DNA of 64,000 nucleotides from Ascaris suum (GCA_013433145.1 CM024183.1:5911703-5975702), one strand, 5' to 3'; positions 13,401-27,305 are shown, counted from the first letter of the stretch. Numbers and translations are program-made. The notes: generated by a model from the sequence alone, not told the origin.

Positions 13401-16400
13401 CTAACCGTACCTTATTTAGCGACTTATAAACGTAATTTCATTTTTTCAACTATCATCTAATACTGCATAAATTCGACTCTTCATAGACCACACAAGTTTG
13501 ATTGGTCAGAACAATACAGTAGGATTTGGATTCATTTTTCCACATCATTATGTATATTCCTCTTCACTTCACTTTTATCCATTTTAGAAGAATTAGTTCA
13601 ACTCAGATTTAAGGTATATCATTTACAATGCGTTCGCGAGAATCCGGTAGTCGGCGGTCATCGAAGGAAAGTGGTTCGGCGTTTGGACAGGATTTGAGTG
13701 AACACACGAATACATATGATCGGTCGGAAAGCCAGCCAATTTTTACGATATCGGACAAACAGTCTACTAAAGAAGAAACACCACTCGATTTTGCCGATAT
13801 AAGCAAAGAGGTGGATGAAGAAGACAGGTATATTTTCGCGTATTTTGATAGATTCAAATATCGATAAGAGTAGGAAAATCACGTTAAAAATTTTTGAATT
13901 TCATTGGTGGATATTGTGCGGGAGAGGCAAAAGCTGATATGTGAAAATTGAGCCCCCCAATAGCCACTTTCTCGAGATTGCTGAATGTTTTTAGTGTATT
14001 TTTGTGCGATCGTTACAATAAGGGGACTAAAATATTATTCTAACATCACCAGCAAACTTTTGTTTTTTCCATAACAATTGAAATTTGATCTCATAGCTTA
14101 TTTCCCCATCGGGTCAACGCTTTTCATGTTGAGAAGTGCTTTGAACGCTGGGGCTGTCGATGAAAAGATCGTAAGCGCGTTTGCTGGTTTATTTTATCCA
14201 CCAATGCGGTAGTGAGGATTCTTTTCAACATTTGTTGGGTCGTGCTATGGCCTTACAGAGGACATCAGTCAGTGGCGTAATCATCGTCCGTTTCGATCTC
14301 ATTGTGTCTATTTTTGCTTTTGGCGGATTCATATGTTCGGTCAGTTCTCGCTTGTAGTTCGTAGTAATGCCTTAGTGGACGGTCTCATGTCTAGGTCAGA
14401 ATCCGGCGAATGTATTCGTATGTTATTTCTCAGCATCCTGCGACCACTTGATTGCCGCAAATCGATTTTGTGTTTGTTCATGTGCCGAGGGAGGCGGACG
14501 CATCATTATGTTAATTCTAATCACATGCAGTGTAAATTTTTTTTAATAGAAAATTACACGCTAAACGCATAGAAGATGGGGACATGTGCGTCTGAGTGTA
14601 GCAGGGATTTATAGGAATACAATTCCTTGTTCCCGATCAGCACTTCATTACAAAATAAGGGAGTTGCACTATAGCATTTCCTGATGCTCATAAGTCTTGC
14701 GCTGAATGATGTTTGATATGTACAATATTCAATACTGACAGATCGAATATTTCTTCCTTATTTTAAGTGAATTTTGAACTAGTACCAAATATTTCCTCGC
14801 ATGATCTTTATATTTCTCTTTTTTTTTCGCCAAGTTTTCGTGGTTCCTTGCGGCCTTCTTCCCAACATACCAGAGTTCTTGCGCGTTTGTTCCTTTACAG
14901 TTGAGACCGAACACAACTTTCGTATAAATGTAGTCGGTTGAGAAAGTTAATAAAAACAACGAATCTTTTAATTTAGATAGAGGCGTTTATGTTTGATGTG
15001 TTAATATATGCAGTTGATTTCCGTCATTATTTTTGCAGTTTTCCGTTTATGTTTTCATTATCTCCCTTTCCGCTTTCCATCCTTTCATGTTTTCCTTTCT
15101 GTCTTAGTTAGAAAAAGAAAAAGTTTTTGCGTCATTAATGAATGATTTTCTAATAGTTTTATCGTTATTGATACCATTTATATTGTTCGTATTATTTATT
15201 ATTTTATAGCTGTACTATATTATTTTCACTTATATTTCCTCTTATTTTATATTATGTTCATCTTGTTATACTCTGATTTATTGTAATATTTGTATTTCCA
15301 CTTTTGTGCATTAGAATTTCATTGTTATTTTAGTTTTATTATTATTAATGTTGTTGTTATCGTTGTCGTTACCAGTCTGAGAATAGTGAAAAGTTCTTTC
15401 AGTCCAAATAAGCTGAATGGGTCTGGTGATTCCGATAATATGGCTTGGTTGAAGGAGATCGGTATGTCGCCCGCATCGACACGTCGTTTAACGAAGCAGT
15501 AAGTAACTGTTAAGAGTATCCTATTGATGGTGCACGATTACTTAAGAAACATCAATAATCTTTCAGGCGAAATTCTGCATCAAAAAAGTTTTTGGTTCTC
15601 TTATATTTTACAACACAATAGTGATGCATCGCAGTACGAATTATTATGGAAATAATTACTCTCATAAGGATATTTTGATATTGTAGCTCTTCGGAGTTTA
15701 AAATTAATCAACATATCGAAAATTTAAGTCATTAAATTTTGGAGAGTTGCCAAATTTTTTTTTCAATTCATAGATTGATTGATAATATTCGAAGATGTTT
15801 TCAAGTTTTAGCGCGAAAAGGATTTATCAAATATGAAACTATCGAAATTCGAAGAATTTACTTTCAATAGATTTTGATGATAAAAATTTGCATTAGGTAA
15901 AATAGGATTAGAGGGGAAAATTTGAATGCATTATAAATGAATGGGAGGAATTATTCATCTATGCATTTTATGCTAATTAGATTTCTTGTTATTCTTACAC
16001 AATTTCACTTCGTTTTGCGGGTAAGATATTCGGGAAAAAATTGTCCCTTGACTCTTCGCTTTTATTGCATCTTCCTCACCCCTCCCCCCTCCCCCCCCCC
16101 ACTTCCACCAGCGATCTGTTTGTTCGGCTGCTGTAAATATAAATTCCAAGAGACTCACTATTTGTGGATAAAGTTTATTTCCCTTCAAAAAAGGAGGTTG
16201 TATCGATAAGCAATAAAGATGCTTCAACAAATAAATTTCAGTTTTTTTTTGGAAACGAAATGTTACGTTGAATTGTACATCCCTAACGATTTTCCCACAG
16301 AGATTACACCATTGTGAATAGGGTTGGAGGAGATCATAAGAAGCTTCTGAAAAAATATTCTCTGTCGCATTGCCGTCCCTCTTCGCCGCTCCTCTCTTCC

Positions 16401-19400
16401 TTCTCCCATTCCTTTCTCGTTCATCTCCAGGTGATTTATTTGCTTATGTTATAGTTTATCGATGAGTTCGATGAGTGTACGATCTGCCGGAAGTAGTGAA
16501 AGTGGGAGTTTTTCGAGCAGTATGGCATTTGGTGACGACAGTGGCAAGTCGACTGTTATTATTTCGGAGCCGAGCAGTATTCAGGTTTCGATGTTATCAC
16601 TACTGTATCACCGCAGACCTTTTATTTTCAGACTCATTAATATATGGGGCATTCCGAAGTGGAAGTACATCCGGCTGGGGATTAATACGGCATTCAGAGT
16701 ATAATTCACGTGGAAGCTTTTATTTCCTAATGCAATAATATATAGGACATTCCAAAGTGGAAGTATATTTGAGTGGGAATTGAATACGGCACTCAGGGTA
16801 TAATCCACATGGAAATATGGGACCACAGATTGCTGATATTGTCTCTGACCCTAGGAGAGTGTTATATAGGTTTGTCACCAATTCTGCAGTTTACATTTTC
16901 GAAGCAATAAAGTCTTTGGTGATACCGTCGCTCTCCGCCCCATCCCATCGAACTAGCGGAAAAAAAAACGAGACTTAATACCTTTGTTTTCGTTTAAATT
17001 TGCATATTTTAATCATTAGTGTTTTCCTCTATGCTCTAATAGGAAAAAAGAGTGAAAATTTAATCGCCACATTTTTCGCAGATGTGGAGCTTTGAGAGTA
17101 TTCTTCTTATTGATAAGATTTTCACTGAAATCGTCGAATATTTGTGATGCATAAAGCGATTCGTTGAGAATGACACGACTTTCATAGAGACGACGATCAC
17201 ATTTGGGTCCTTATTTCAGGCTTTTTTCAATTTGATCAATACGTCGAAGATATGTCGTCCAATTATCGGTCCTCATGCAGGTCTTCCACCGACATTACTT
17301 TCTGCAAAACCATTTTTACATTCGGCGTTGTGCACTCTGAATGTAAGCGCTTCCATTTAGTTTATCTTACAGTTTGATGCGTTGTAATATATGTGACATT
17401 GAAGGAATTCGCAAGAAAATTTGTCTTTCATTTTGTGCTTTATTTCGTTGCTGTGATCCTCTATCCATATTTTATCGGATTTCGCGAAAGGGTCAGCCAT
17501 CAACAAATGGCCTGAGAAGCACTAACGGAGGAATTAAGATCCGTATGGATAACCCGTCACAGGGTCATCACAGAGATAGATAGCTGTGGTTGCTGCCACA
17601 AATGTTACGAGTGAAGAACATATTCTGTACTATTGTTTCTTCATCTGTTTAGAATTTCATAGCTGAAACATTCTTTTGCAAGGGTTTCTTTAGTATTATG
17701 AGTGTGATCAAAGTAACGAAAATTTTCCGAATAGCCAATAGTAAATCACTCTGCGAGAAAGTAAATTTTATTATGCGATTTTACGAAACATTCGGAGCAA
17801 ATTAAAATAGTTTAATGTAAACTCGAGAAGGAGAAGAAGGAAGCGACTCATGCTGTTGGCGTTTTTTTTATATGATTGGGGACATGACTCACTGTAATGT
17901 TTAAGATCGGTCGACGAATAAAAAGCTGCTGTAATTTTAGAAGTCATCACAGATCGTGAAGAAAGCCAGTAACGAGATGATATATGTTTGTGAATTCGAT
18001 AATGGCCCAATTATGCCGCATATGCTATCACTAGTAAGTTTGTTTTATTACGATTGCGCATGTTTTGACAGAATATTTGATTATAGTAATTAAAGAGTGG
18101 TTTGTATTTCATTCTCTTAGTTTAAAATAAAAAGGTAGACTTGATAAGATTTCAATGCGAAAGGATTTAACGCCGCATAAATGGGCAGTTTTTGATACTG
18201 TTTTAGAAGGATAGCTTATCAATTGCTAAGAGATTCAATCAGTTAAACGCTTTTCTCTTGAAAGATGTAATTTTTGAAGGCGTTGTTCTCAAATGCACCG
18301 CTCTCGACTAGCAAAATAATTCATTACTGAATAGGCAACAGTTTAATTGAGCCATGAGATGTGAAGACTTTGATTGAAGGGGAAATGAAGTCGAATTTAA
18401 GATCTCTTGATTCTTGCCGATGCTCTAAGCTTCCCATTTGTCGAAACATTTCAATAGATTCCTCGGCTTCATTCCCAATGTTTTGTTTGATTGCACTAAA
18501 AAAATGTTTTATCTATGCGTATTTATGCATATAGAACCTATCCATCCGGTGGCTTAGGCTCAGAAACTGAAAAAAACCGATAGTATTTGATCGTGTTAAT
18601 TTAAACTGAGACAAGTATAATTTCTCATCTTAAGTTGCGTTTTGATTGGTCATCTTTCTTGTCGGTTATTGGCACCGAAAAGTTTCAGAAATTCCGCAAA
18701 TCCGGCTACTTTTAATTATAAATAAGTATGACTGAAATTTCAACTAAGAGTTTGAACGAATAGTTGGATTTGTAAGAGAAAGCCTTCTAGGGTGTTTCTC
18801 ATCGTTTTTTTTTCAAGATTAGATCGGATGTATGGCGTGATCATCAATTATATAAAAATGTGACCGATCAAACTATATATCAGCATCATCTATACTAGTT
18901 TTAACTTATTAAATTAACTAAATGTAAGAGGTGCTTTATGAACTTTTGTCGCATCTGCAAAGTGATTGATTTCACGTCATACCTTTCGAAAAACTTCGAT
19001 GTAGGTTTGCAACGAAATGAAATCAGCTATAAAATATTGCAAGATTCATGCCTCTGAGAGATTAGTTTATGGGACCTTGGCACACCCGTGTTGTTCCATT
19101 TCCTGCCTAAATTACTGGAGAATTTATGGTGACATCAAAATAACGAATAGAGATTTTGAAAGAGGCTTTTAAAAGTTTTTCTCAGAATTGAAATGCATTA
19201 TTTCAATAGATTAGCTTGGCGATAGTGTTTTATAAGGTTGAATTGACGAAACGGATGATCTGTTGCTAGTGGCACTCATTGGAATATTGCTTTTTGCTTC
19301 AGTTTCAAGAATGACGGATGCAGTGTGATCCAAAAATTAGCCTTATATGTATGCACTTATCGATAGGGCTTCCGATTGCAGTGAAGAATTACTGATTTGT

Positions 19401-19576
19401 AGGTGTGTAAATTCTTAAGCAGCTGTCCGGCTGTCAACACATCGGATAACAGCGTGACGGTGCTTGTGGGTGGACGTGCTTCATGTCAAGGAATGAATCA
19501 GGCGATTGCTTCAAAGGAGTTTGCTGATTTCAATAAGTTTGTCTATAAATTCAATGAGGGGCTTTTCTCTTATTAA
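7375..19576 (+). CDS. dnsn-1: DONSON-like replication protein (12 exons)
   Basis: Exons: 7375-7463, 8092-8215, 9004-9189, 9774-9972, 10411-10493, 11580-11803, 12480-12706, 13614-13827, 15403-15498, 16455-16584, 17220-17342, 19403-19576. All phases join and total 1,869 nt (622 aa; human DONSON is about 566). Family blocks seen in order: basic N-terminus (residues 1-35), RFSNPFK (about 65-71), TLPIDLRL (172-179), ATLYWQYPNIAWMRMFPRI (252-270), SFYLCCSSFTALF (320-332), VTPTTLGFREQLRSEGISF (363-381), DNMAWLKEIG (460-469) and GPHAGLPPTLL (541-551). DONSON/DNSN-1 is known to help assemble the CMG helicase at origins. Ser-rich stretches at about 382-410 and 483-505 look disordered. The ATG follows GTGTCAG by one base, so it may be an SL trans-splice site. 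AATAAA follows the stop closely. Least certain are the last exon and the TTAAG acceptor at 13613. Confidence 0.92.
13043..13071. repeat. Poly-G tract in DONSON intron 7
   Basis: GGGG-T-G(13 or more)-A-GG-TA-GGGGG on the plus, coding, strand. The transcript itself would carry a G-quadruplex-capable run inside the intron at 12707-13613. Confidence 0.85.
16079..16101. repeat. Interrupted poly-C tract in DONSON intron 9
   Basis: CC-T-CCCCCC-T-C(10) in the intron between 15498 and 16455. The T-rich sequence around it is intronic. The open frames across it are not supported by any family match. Confidence 0.85.
16636..16815. repeat. 98-bp tandem duplication in DONSON intron 10
   Basis: Two diverged copies of about 80 bp, at 16636-16716 and 16734-16815, are offset by 98 bp. 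Both contain CATTCC.AAGTGGAAGTA, then GGG.ATT.AATACGGCA.TCAG and TATAAT.CAC.TGGAA. Translation of the minus strand shows the duplication clearly (FHVNYTLNAV against FHVDYTLSAV). It lies entirely within an intron. Confidence 0.85.
17220..17342 (+). other. dnsn-1: DONSON signature exon (GPHAGLPPTLL)
   Basis: This exon encodes residues 525-565, AFFNLINTSKI followed by GPHAGLPPTLLSAKPF. It is the most recognisable DONSON block (human has GPQAGLPPTLLSPVAF). It is a clean phase-0 exon with a TTTCAG acceptor and a GTAAGC donor. It settles the family assignment with the FPRI, TPTT.G.RE and W..E.G blocks. Confidence 0.93.
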
Positions 19577-19583
19577 GTCAATC

Positions 19584-19589
19584 AATAAA
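19584..19589 (+). promoter_or_regulatory. Polyadenylation signal AATAAA, DONSON-like gene
   Basis: A canonical AATAAA starts 8 bases after the TAA stop at 19574-19576. Nematode 3' UTRs can be very short, so this hexamer supports the proposed last exon. It could also be chance in AT-rich DNA. Confidence 0.5.
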
Positions 19590-21984
19590 TCGACATGCTT
19601 GTGAAAGCTGTGAAAACTACCGTATAAGGACTTTGTATGGTCCTGCGTTATTCTTGCATTATTTATAAGGTCATTGTGACAAGGATCGGTAGGAATGGAA
19701 TGGCAGATATTTTTTGATATGCACGAAGCGAATGTAAGGAAAGCGACCGAGGGATGAACAATCTTCTTGCATTTTATACATGGTCGTATACCGCAACGTC
19801 TGGGAGACGAGCGTGGGGGAAGGGGAAGTGGGTGAGGTGAAAGTTGGACAAAGCGCTCGCTGTGCTCTTTCTGATGTGACATTAATATTCGAGGCAGAAT
19901 GACTGTTTAAAATCGAAGGTAAGATTTTTCGGGGGTGACGTTTTTGACTTGTCATGTTATTGGAAGAAATTGTTGAGTTGTTTTTGTGGAAAAAGTCATT
20001 CATTTGTTTTGCATCTCTCATTTCATTTGTTTATTCTTTAACATATGCGTCAATCTGGCTCGCTCTTTTATGCGATTTCGGTTTGCTCGCATTATTCTTT
20101 CATCTGCTATAAGCCGTCTCCTTTGCTTTCATCCGATTTTAATGCTCATTCTTAGTTCGCCATTTCAGCGATTACATCATATATATGTATCGGTTGATCT
20201 CTTTTATGTTTTACGCTTAATTTAAATGAGCAGTTAAAGCTGAATTCGCCTATCTTATAGTGTTGGGTTGTATGTTGATTACGAAAGCAAATTTCGAGGA
20301 TTTGACACTGCAGTGAACGGAGATGCATTTAAACGCCACAATTACTGAGTCTGTTGATGCATTTGCGGTAAATTTCAACAGAATTTTGCAGCAGGAAGTG
20401 GAAATTGATATTACATACAAATACATGAAAGCCATTTTAGGTCAAGCTTAGTGAAATTGTATTACCTGGGGAGGAATTTATAAACCGGTATGGTACCGTT
20501 GTGGGATTTCGAGTGAGTTGCTAGGTTTGTGCTTTTATTTTACACCTTTGCATCCGATATCTGTTCCGATATTAGCTATTTGAATTATGCAGAGTCTAGG
20601 TACATAAATCCAGCCATTATTGAGGTTTGTTGCGAGTGTTTTCCTGTTTTTCGCACTTCTAATTCCCTTCAATTCAAACGCTACCTTCTTTTCCGTTTCC
20701 GCATTTAGGCCGAACGGTGAATTCGGTTGGAAGGGAAGAGGGGTGAGGCGATGTGTAGTTGAAAACACAGGTTGCTCTTGCCAGTTTTTTTTGTATTGCT
20801 TGCTTCCATCAACCATTCCCTTCTCATTCATTTTCAACAAACACTAACTGCTTTGAGTGGAATTATTCGCATGAGCGCGCTCTCATACTACACTACCGTT
20901 GGCACCATCCAAAAATCCTGAGCTGAATACAGAATTGAACTTCATAGCAGTGATATATCTCAGTCATTTACCTATGCAGGTGTTATTCCGCCGTCGCTGA
21001 TGAGAAATCATAGAATGTTACCTAACTTTTAGGTCATTTAGTGGCTATAATTGAGGCTATAAGTCATTAAGATAAGACGAGATTGGTCGATTGATGAGTT
21101 AACTATATCTAAAGTGAACAATTTCTATTTGTTTATTGGTGTGATAATTACAGAAATTTGTACATTTTTATGTTGGGAAATGATTAATTATTATTGTTTG
21201 TTATTGATATGAATAAAATGGTGTTTTTGCCTCAAGTCCTACAGCTTTAAATAAAAGAAGATGCCTTTATGATGATAAGAAGGAAGAAAAAATGATAAGA
21301 AGGAAAGAGGTGGACTCTTAAATTCTGTTACTTGTTCACTCTATCTAGACGTTCCAGTAAACATCGAAAATGATTATGAACTCAACTCAGTTGAAATTAA
21401 AGAAAAATGAATGCTTCACATAGTTTTGTTGTGTGTGGCCACATTTTGGCAGGATATATTTACTCTGCTCTTTTTCCCTTCTCAAGTTTAGGAAGTGCTT
21501 GAAATAGAGACTCTATTCCAGGTGAGTACCAATTTTTTAGTCGATGATAATGTTGACCGAATGAATCCATTAAGGGCGCAGTGAATTCGTTCTAAACGCA
21601 ATGAAACATTGCAGCTGAAATTGCGGAGATTTTCATTTATCATGCGGAAATGTATGGCTGGAAGTGTGAAGGCAAGTTTAATAAGAGATACGATGGAATT
21701 AAAAATAAGGCACGAGATTGCGTTGCTTCCCAAGTACCGGCACTAAAAACGGTGATTGCAAGAAAAAGTTCAAGTGAACGGAGATTGTAGGAAGTGTTCA
21801 TTCGTGACTATTGCAGTTGCAGGAAGGTCTATGAAGAATTTCGTTAACGCTAAATCGATGTTGCCGGCTTTTGGAGTAAGTTTCAAAAATCTGTGATTTC
21901 AAGTTGTGGTGGTGGTCTCCTTCACAATTTTTAGGAATATTATGTTTCCAGGATCGTTCTCCTCTATTTCCGTTTAAAATTTTG

Positions 21985-22002
21985 CCCCCCCCCCTCCCGC
22001 CC
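21985..22002. repeat. Poly-C tract
   Basis: C(10)-T-CCC-G-CCC in the intergenic region, about 160 bp before repeat copy B. Confidence 0.85.
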
Positions 22003-22162
22003 GACCATTATCTCTAGTCAAAATTTGCTTCTTCGCAGTAGTTCACTGTACCATATCTTTTTGTTTCACCGATGGTAAAATGCTACTCCGGAGAAACCCG
22101 ATATCCTGAACCTTGAAGCACACCTTAGCTATGCCAGCTGTAATGAGTAAGCAAAAAATTGT

Positions 22163-22325
22163 AGGTCAACTGCTCTTGTGCAGAGCAGAGAAGTAACAAT
22201 CATGGGACAGAGCTAACCCTCTGCAAATACCTTGATGCAAGGGTCGATGCGTATAAAAAGAGAGCATGTTGGATCACAAGACATCAGTGTGCTTCTAGCT
22301 TTTCACGTGAGGCGTTGTCGGTTCG
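22163..22325 (+). repeat. Dispersed repeat, copy B (TATA-like)
   Basis: Partner of 3592-3760, in the same orientation. It contains GCGTATAAAAAGAGAG, with CTTCTAG and CACGTGAGGCGTTGTC downstream. The order and spacing of blocks are kept. The GC-richer sequence continues to about 22600, but I see no counterpart for that part beside copy A. Confidence 0.5.
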
Positions 22326-24052
22326 GATCGTAGCGGTGAGCGATCGGGAAACGAAATGACTGGAGCGTGAGGAGAGCCCAGTGCTCGTTGGCGCAGAGGT
22401 GGCACGATTCGTGCCAAGGTTCTATCAGAGGAACGTCCTTCCTACTTCGTGTTGTCCCCTCCATCTTACTCTTACTGATTTTTTAAAGGCTTATTGAAAC
22501 CCTTGTTCTCTTGTCTTGTTGCCAGATTAAGCAGCATTTAGCCGAGCCTCGGAAAAGAAGGAATTTACGAATCCTTCGGGGACAGTCAAGGGTAGAGGGG
22601 CGAACGGGGCACAAACCTTAACATAGAAGCTGAAACTGTTTTGCGAAGCGGGAAGTAGGCGATGGCATAGCAAAGTACCATCAAAAGAGCCAAATGTTAC
22701 ATAAACCTTGGAATAATCCTATCATCTATTTTGCTCCATCTTCGTGCACCTTTTTTAATCGTAATAAAAGGGCGATAGCTTTTGACTGAGTCCTTTATCC
22801 AATTTTGCCGCATGTTACAGTCTGTCTCGTAAAGCTGTACGTTGTCTTCTCCTCATGGATCGTCCTCATTGACTTCGACAGCACTTCCGGCAGTTTGTCA
22901 ATTTATTATGCTAGCAACATCCTCAACACTACTGTCTTCGTCGAAAGAGATTTCTTAGCGAAAGCTATAGTTCGCCGAGATCACGACCACATTCAAGACC
23001 TCATTATCTTTTAAGCTTCATCATTCAATCCTTCTGCCAAAATTTCTTACATTTAGCACTTTTGATACTGTTCCATTAACTGTTTCATTAGTTCTTAATT
23101 TTCCTATAGATTCGTCTAGCAACGTTTGAATTACTTATTTATCCGCTCATTGTCATACTCCTCTAATATATTCGTAAACAAACGCTTGCTTTCTTGTTAC
23201 TCTCTTTTTGGTTGTCGTTTTCTTCATTGAGTGATTATATCCTTCAAAAAAAAAATGCTTTCTTCCTTTCTTATCAATTTTCGTCTTTCTTAAATGCGTT
23301 ACGGTTTTACTTTCTAAGGCTGATATGAGGAGTATTAGTTATTAAAGCTTTTCAAGTACATAAGAAAACGTAACGTTTCGTTTTATTTACACTATACAAC
23401 AGGAAATGATCGCAAACATTGATCGGGCTTTATTTTAAGCGATTTCAATGATAAAATTTGCTCTGAGGAAATTTTTTTTTCTTCAATTGCTTTACAAATC
23501 TTTGCAGAAGTAAATTTCTTTTAATTATAAATTCGTTTATATTTTTATAGAAATTAGAATATTGTCATAAAATTATAAGTTCATTGTAAGATAATGTTAC
23601 TTAATAGGTTACTCATCTATAGCTTTTGTAAATATCGATTGATCAGAAGAGATAAAGCGATCAACACTTAACATCACCGTCAATATCGCATATTTATTTG
23701 GCATTTTTTAAAGGCTTAAACGTTCATTAATTACGATATTATTTCAATATTATTGTGATATAGTAAATTTTATATTGAATTAATTTTAACTAGAACCACT
23801 ATTACGGAAGTGACTTCTAAAATAAATCGATCATATTTCGATATTTAATTGCTTTAACGATTTAATCAAATAATTCTACTTTTCCTCATTTTTTCTTCAA
23901 TCGATTTGGTGATAATCTTATCACTAGCGTCCTCTTTCCCTATATTTCACAAATTCAAGCATATCTCACTTCTTATTCTAATAACAAATGTTTCCGTTTG
24001 CTAAATTTTTCGTTGATTTAAATGTTTTGCATTCAAAAAATAAAAAAAAAAA

Positions 24053-24098
24053 GAATAAATAAATAAATAAATAAAAATAAAAATAAAAATAAAATAAA
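24053..24098. repeat. AAAT/AAAAT microsatellite
   Basis: A run of AAAT units turning into AAAAT units, preceded by an A-rich stretch. It is a simple repeat in the intergenic region. Confidence 0.9.
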
Positions 24099-27000
24099 CG
24101 GACAATATCCAAATAGAATCTCTTTGCATTCATATTATTCACTCTATACGCGAGCACTTTTCGCTATTGTGTTGTATATTATTGATAATCTCAGCAATAT
24201 ATTGCGTATAATATTAGTCATATTCGTTCATTAAATAATATTCTCATCAGGATTTAGATTCCTATTGAATTTCGTTTAGTGGAATATCCTTATTTATCTT
24301 TACATAAAGATAGGAACTTATTGATGAACTTAACTTTATTCATCTCGTTGAAATTAGCATCTCTGAAGCACATATCGATGGATCGTGTTATTCATCTCTC
24401 ATGCGATCTTTATCAATCGTTGTTTCTACATAACAGTTTCCCTTATACAATTCACTTATCGAATAAGTTGCCTTCTTCGTTGCATTCTCCTCTATGATTC
24501 TTCAGAAAATTTGAATAGAACCAACATTGAATTTTTTTTTTTTCATCAGTCGAAATTTACAAATTTGCATAATCGCTCTTTTTAGTGATTTATTTAGTGA
24601 TTTATTTCGTCGTGAAATTAGTCGGCTTCTATTGTTAGTACGATTATTGAGAGTTCAAACTTTTTTTATCGCTTTTAGAAAATTACGTATTTTTTTTTCT
24701 TTTTTTCTTTTTTTTTTGCTCTTAGAAAGAGTTTTTATATGAGCAACCTTAATGTCATATTGGATAATTTCATTTTGCTGAATTTTTTGCTGAAATTTCC
24801 ACATGAATTTCACATGTTTCGATTAGAAAGGATTTTTTTTTCCTTATTAGATTAAAATACATCATTGCTTATAGAGTGGAAAACCAATAGAGAAGTTCAA
24901 TGAGGGTGAAACTAAAGAAACAATTATCCAGCAGACAAAAAAAAGAGCAATTTTATGCGATTTCAAGAAAAGTCAACACTCGAATTGCATAGACTGCACA
25001 AAGTTTGTGTTTTTAATGACATCATCGTGTAGATGACATCAGAATATATCATTGTGAGATTTTGCAAGTACATATTCGATCTCATCAATCAAAAGAAACA
25101 GATCAAATTCACTATGCAATTGATATAAAGTTCGCCTAAAATTCTTCTACACCTATTAAAATAGAACGTTAGGTGTTTCTAGCAATTCCCACTTTTAATT
25201 GATAACAAACAATCAACGATGATAATGACTGATAATAACTGTATACGACTAAAATACTATCAAAACGCCTTTTTGATTATTCATAGATATCCTAGCATAA
25301 AATCCATTTATTTTCCTTTCAAAGTCTTATTAGGCTGACGCTTTTTTAAAGTGGTTTGTCATTTTTGCAGAAATTTATTCGATCAAAAAAAAAAACTCTA
25401 GCATTCGAATGATAATGGTAACGAATTTTGTTAATAATATTTTGCAATAATATTGATAAATTTCTTTTTATCATTATATGATAGGAATTGATTGAAATAT
25501 TTTATGTTTGCTAATATTGATATATCACGAAATATATCTTCAGTAATTAATTCTTATTAATTAATAAAAAACTAGTCTATTCCTATGAAATTTGATTTGT
25601 GTAAGAGTAGCGGTGTATAGTCGAATGAAATATTTCAAATAATATAGTGTGTTGAAAAAAAAAACGATGAATTTTGAATTCATCAATAATGCATTCCACA
25701 CTCATTTGGAATGCAAATACGCACAACTGATCAATGTGTCACCATGCAAACAATTGAGTGATGCTTCGTGTAGTAAGCTCATCCTCCGCTATTCCGACTC
25801 TGACTGTAACCATTTGTTCATTGTTGTAATCGAATGCTTTCGATTGATTTGTCTATTTGCTGATGCAGTTCAAAGAACCAGAACAGATTGATGATTCCGT
25901 TAAAAACTGATTCCGGAGACACTCCTCCAACAGCCGCTCTTCACTCGTCACTCCCTCCTCCTTACCTCAGACGTTCTTAGTCACATTTATAAGATATGTA
26001 GATTGAAACTATTTTCGAAGTTTCTTCATTTTTGATGAATTCCGGTGAATGAAGAAATTTTGTCATACACTTCTCTTCTGGATTTCGCTCATGTCTACAT
26101 CGTCGAACCAACTTTCACTCATTGCTTTTCGTTTACTTAAATACATTGAAATCGATAACGATCATGTATAGTATAGGGTAAAATGCACTATTGTATACTA
26201 AATATAGATCAGTGTTGCCCTATAAACTCTTGGAAATATACATGTCCTCTGCCAACATGGCATATTCTTCGATGGATGAACAATGGAGTGGTGGATGAAA
26301 GGAACAGAGGAGGAGTTGTGCGTTTTCACTTCTATAACTTACTATCTCCTTGTTTTTTAAAATAATCGTATATTTTGTAACCCATTCACTAGTTGATTGT
26401 AATATCACACCACTAATCTAATGCAAACTACATTATACCTTCAAATGCGAATAAATCGTTCTGTGAATAATATTTGGCATGTCTTATAGAATATATCAAA
26501 ATAGTTCATATTACACTATAGCATATTATGATTTAAATTAATATAACCGTGTTATAATTTAAAAACTCGTGCCATAAGTTGCGCTATCGTATTACAACTC
26601 GAGTAATGCGCGCTAGAGTTAAACGTTAAACTGCATTTAAAATCGCACATGTAATGCTGTATAGAGAGTTGAGTTGAGCAATAATACCTCATCTACAAAT
26701 GTTTTACGGCGCTTCTTTTATGTTCTCTATGATCCGTTTTTATACATCAACACATCAAAAAGACTATTTCGCATTTACAAATATTACCGTTTCCTGTTAC
26801 CAGCTAGCTGCCCGATTTGACGGGCATTTTTTTTTGCCACATTTATAGACCGATGATTTACCACGTATGATATAATCCCGGTTAGTCCATTTTGCCAGAA
26901 AAAAAAACCGCAAATAATGGTACGATATCGGCTTTTCTGAAACCCTTATCGCCGTTTTCTTCTGCCATATTGTCTCCTTTCCGCTCATATAATCGAATGG

Positions 27001-27167
27001 TTATTTTTAGAACAGTGAAAATGAATAGTGCACTATTCTGTACTTAAATGATGGTCGATTTTATCACTTATTTGAAAGAGTTTGCAAATAATTTTAGAAC
27101 TCATAATGTCACTGCGTTATCGGACGAATTAAACTTGTAAACGCCAGAATTTAAAATTCATAAAATT

Positions 27168-27305
<138 letters not shown>

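Noticed and set aside
13628..13867. A separate small gene starting at ATG 13628
   Set aside because: It is an internal DONSON exon: the upstream GISFT residues continue the REQLRSE block in phase, and the frame ends past a donor at 13827.
19511..19882. 123-codon minus frame
   Set aside because: Antisense to the last DONSON exon, with no recognised domain.
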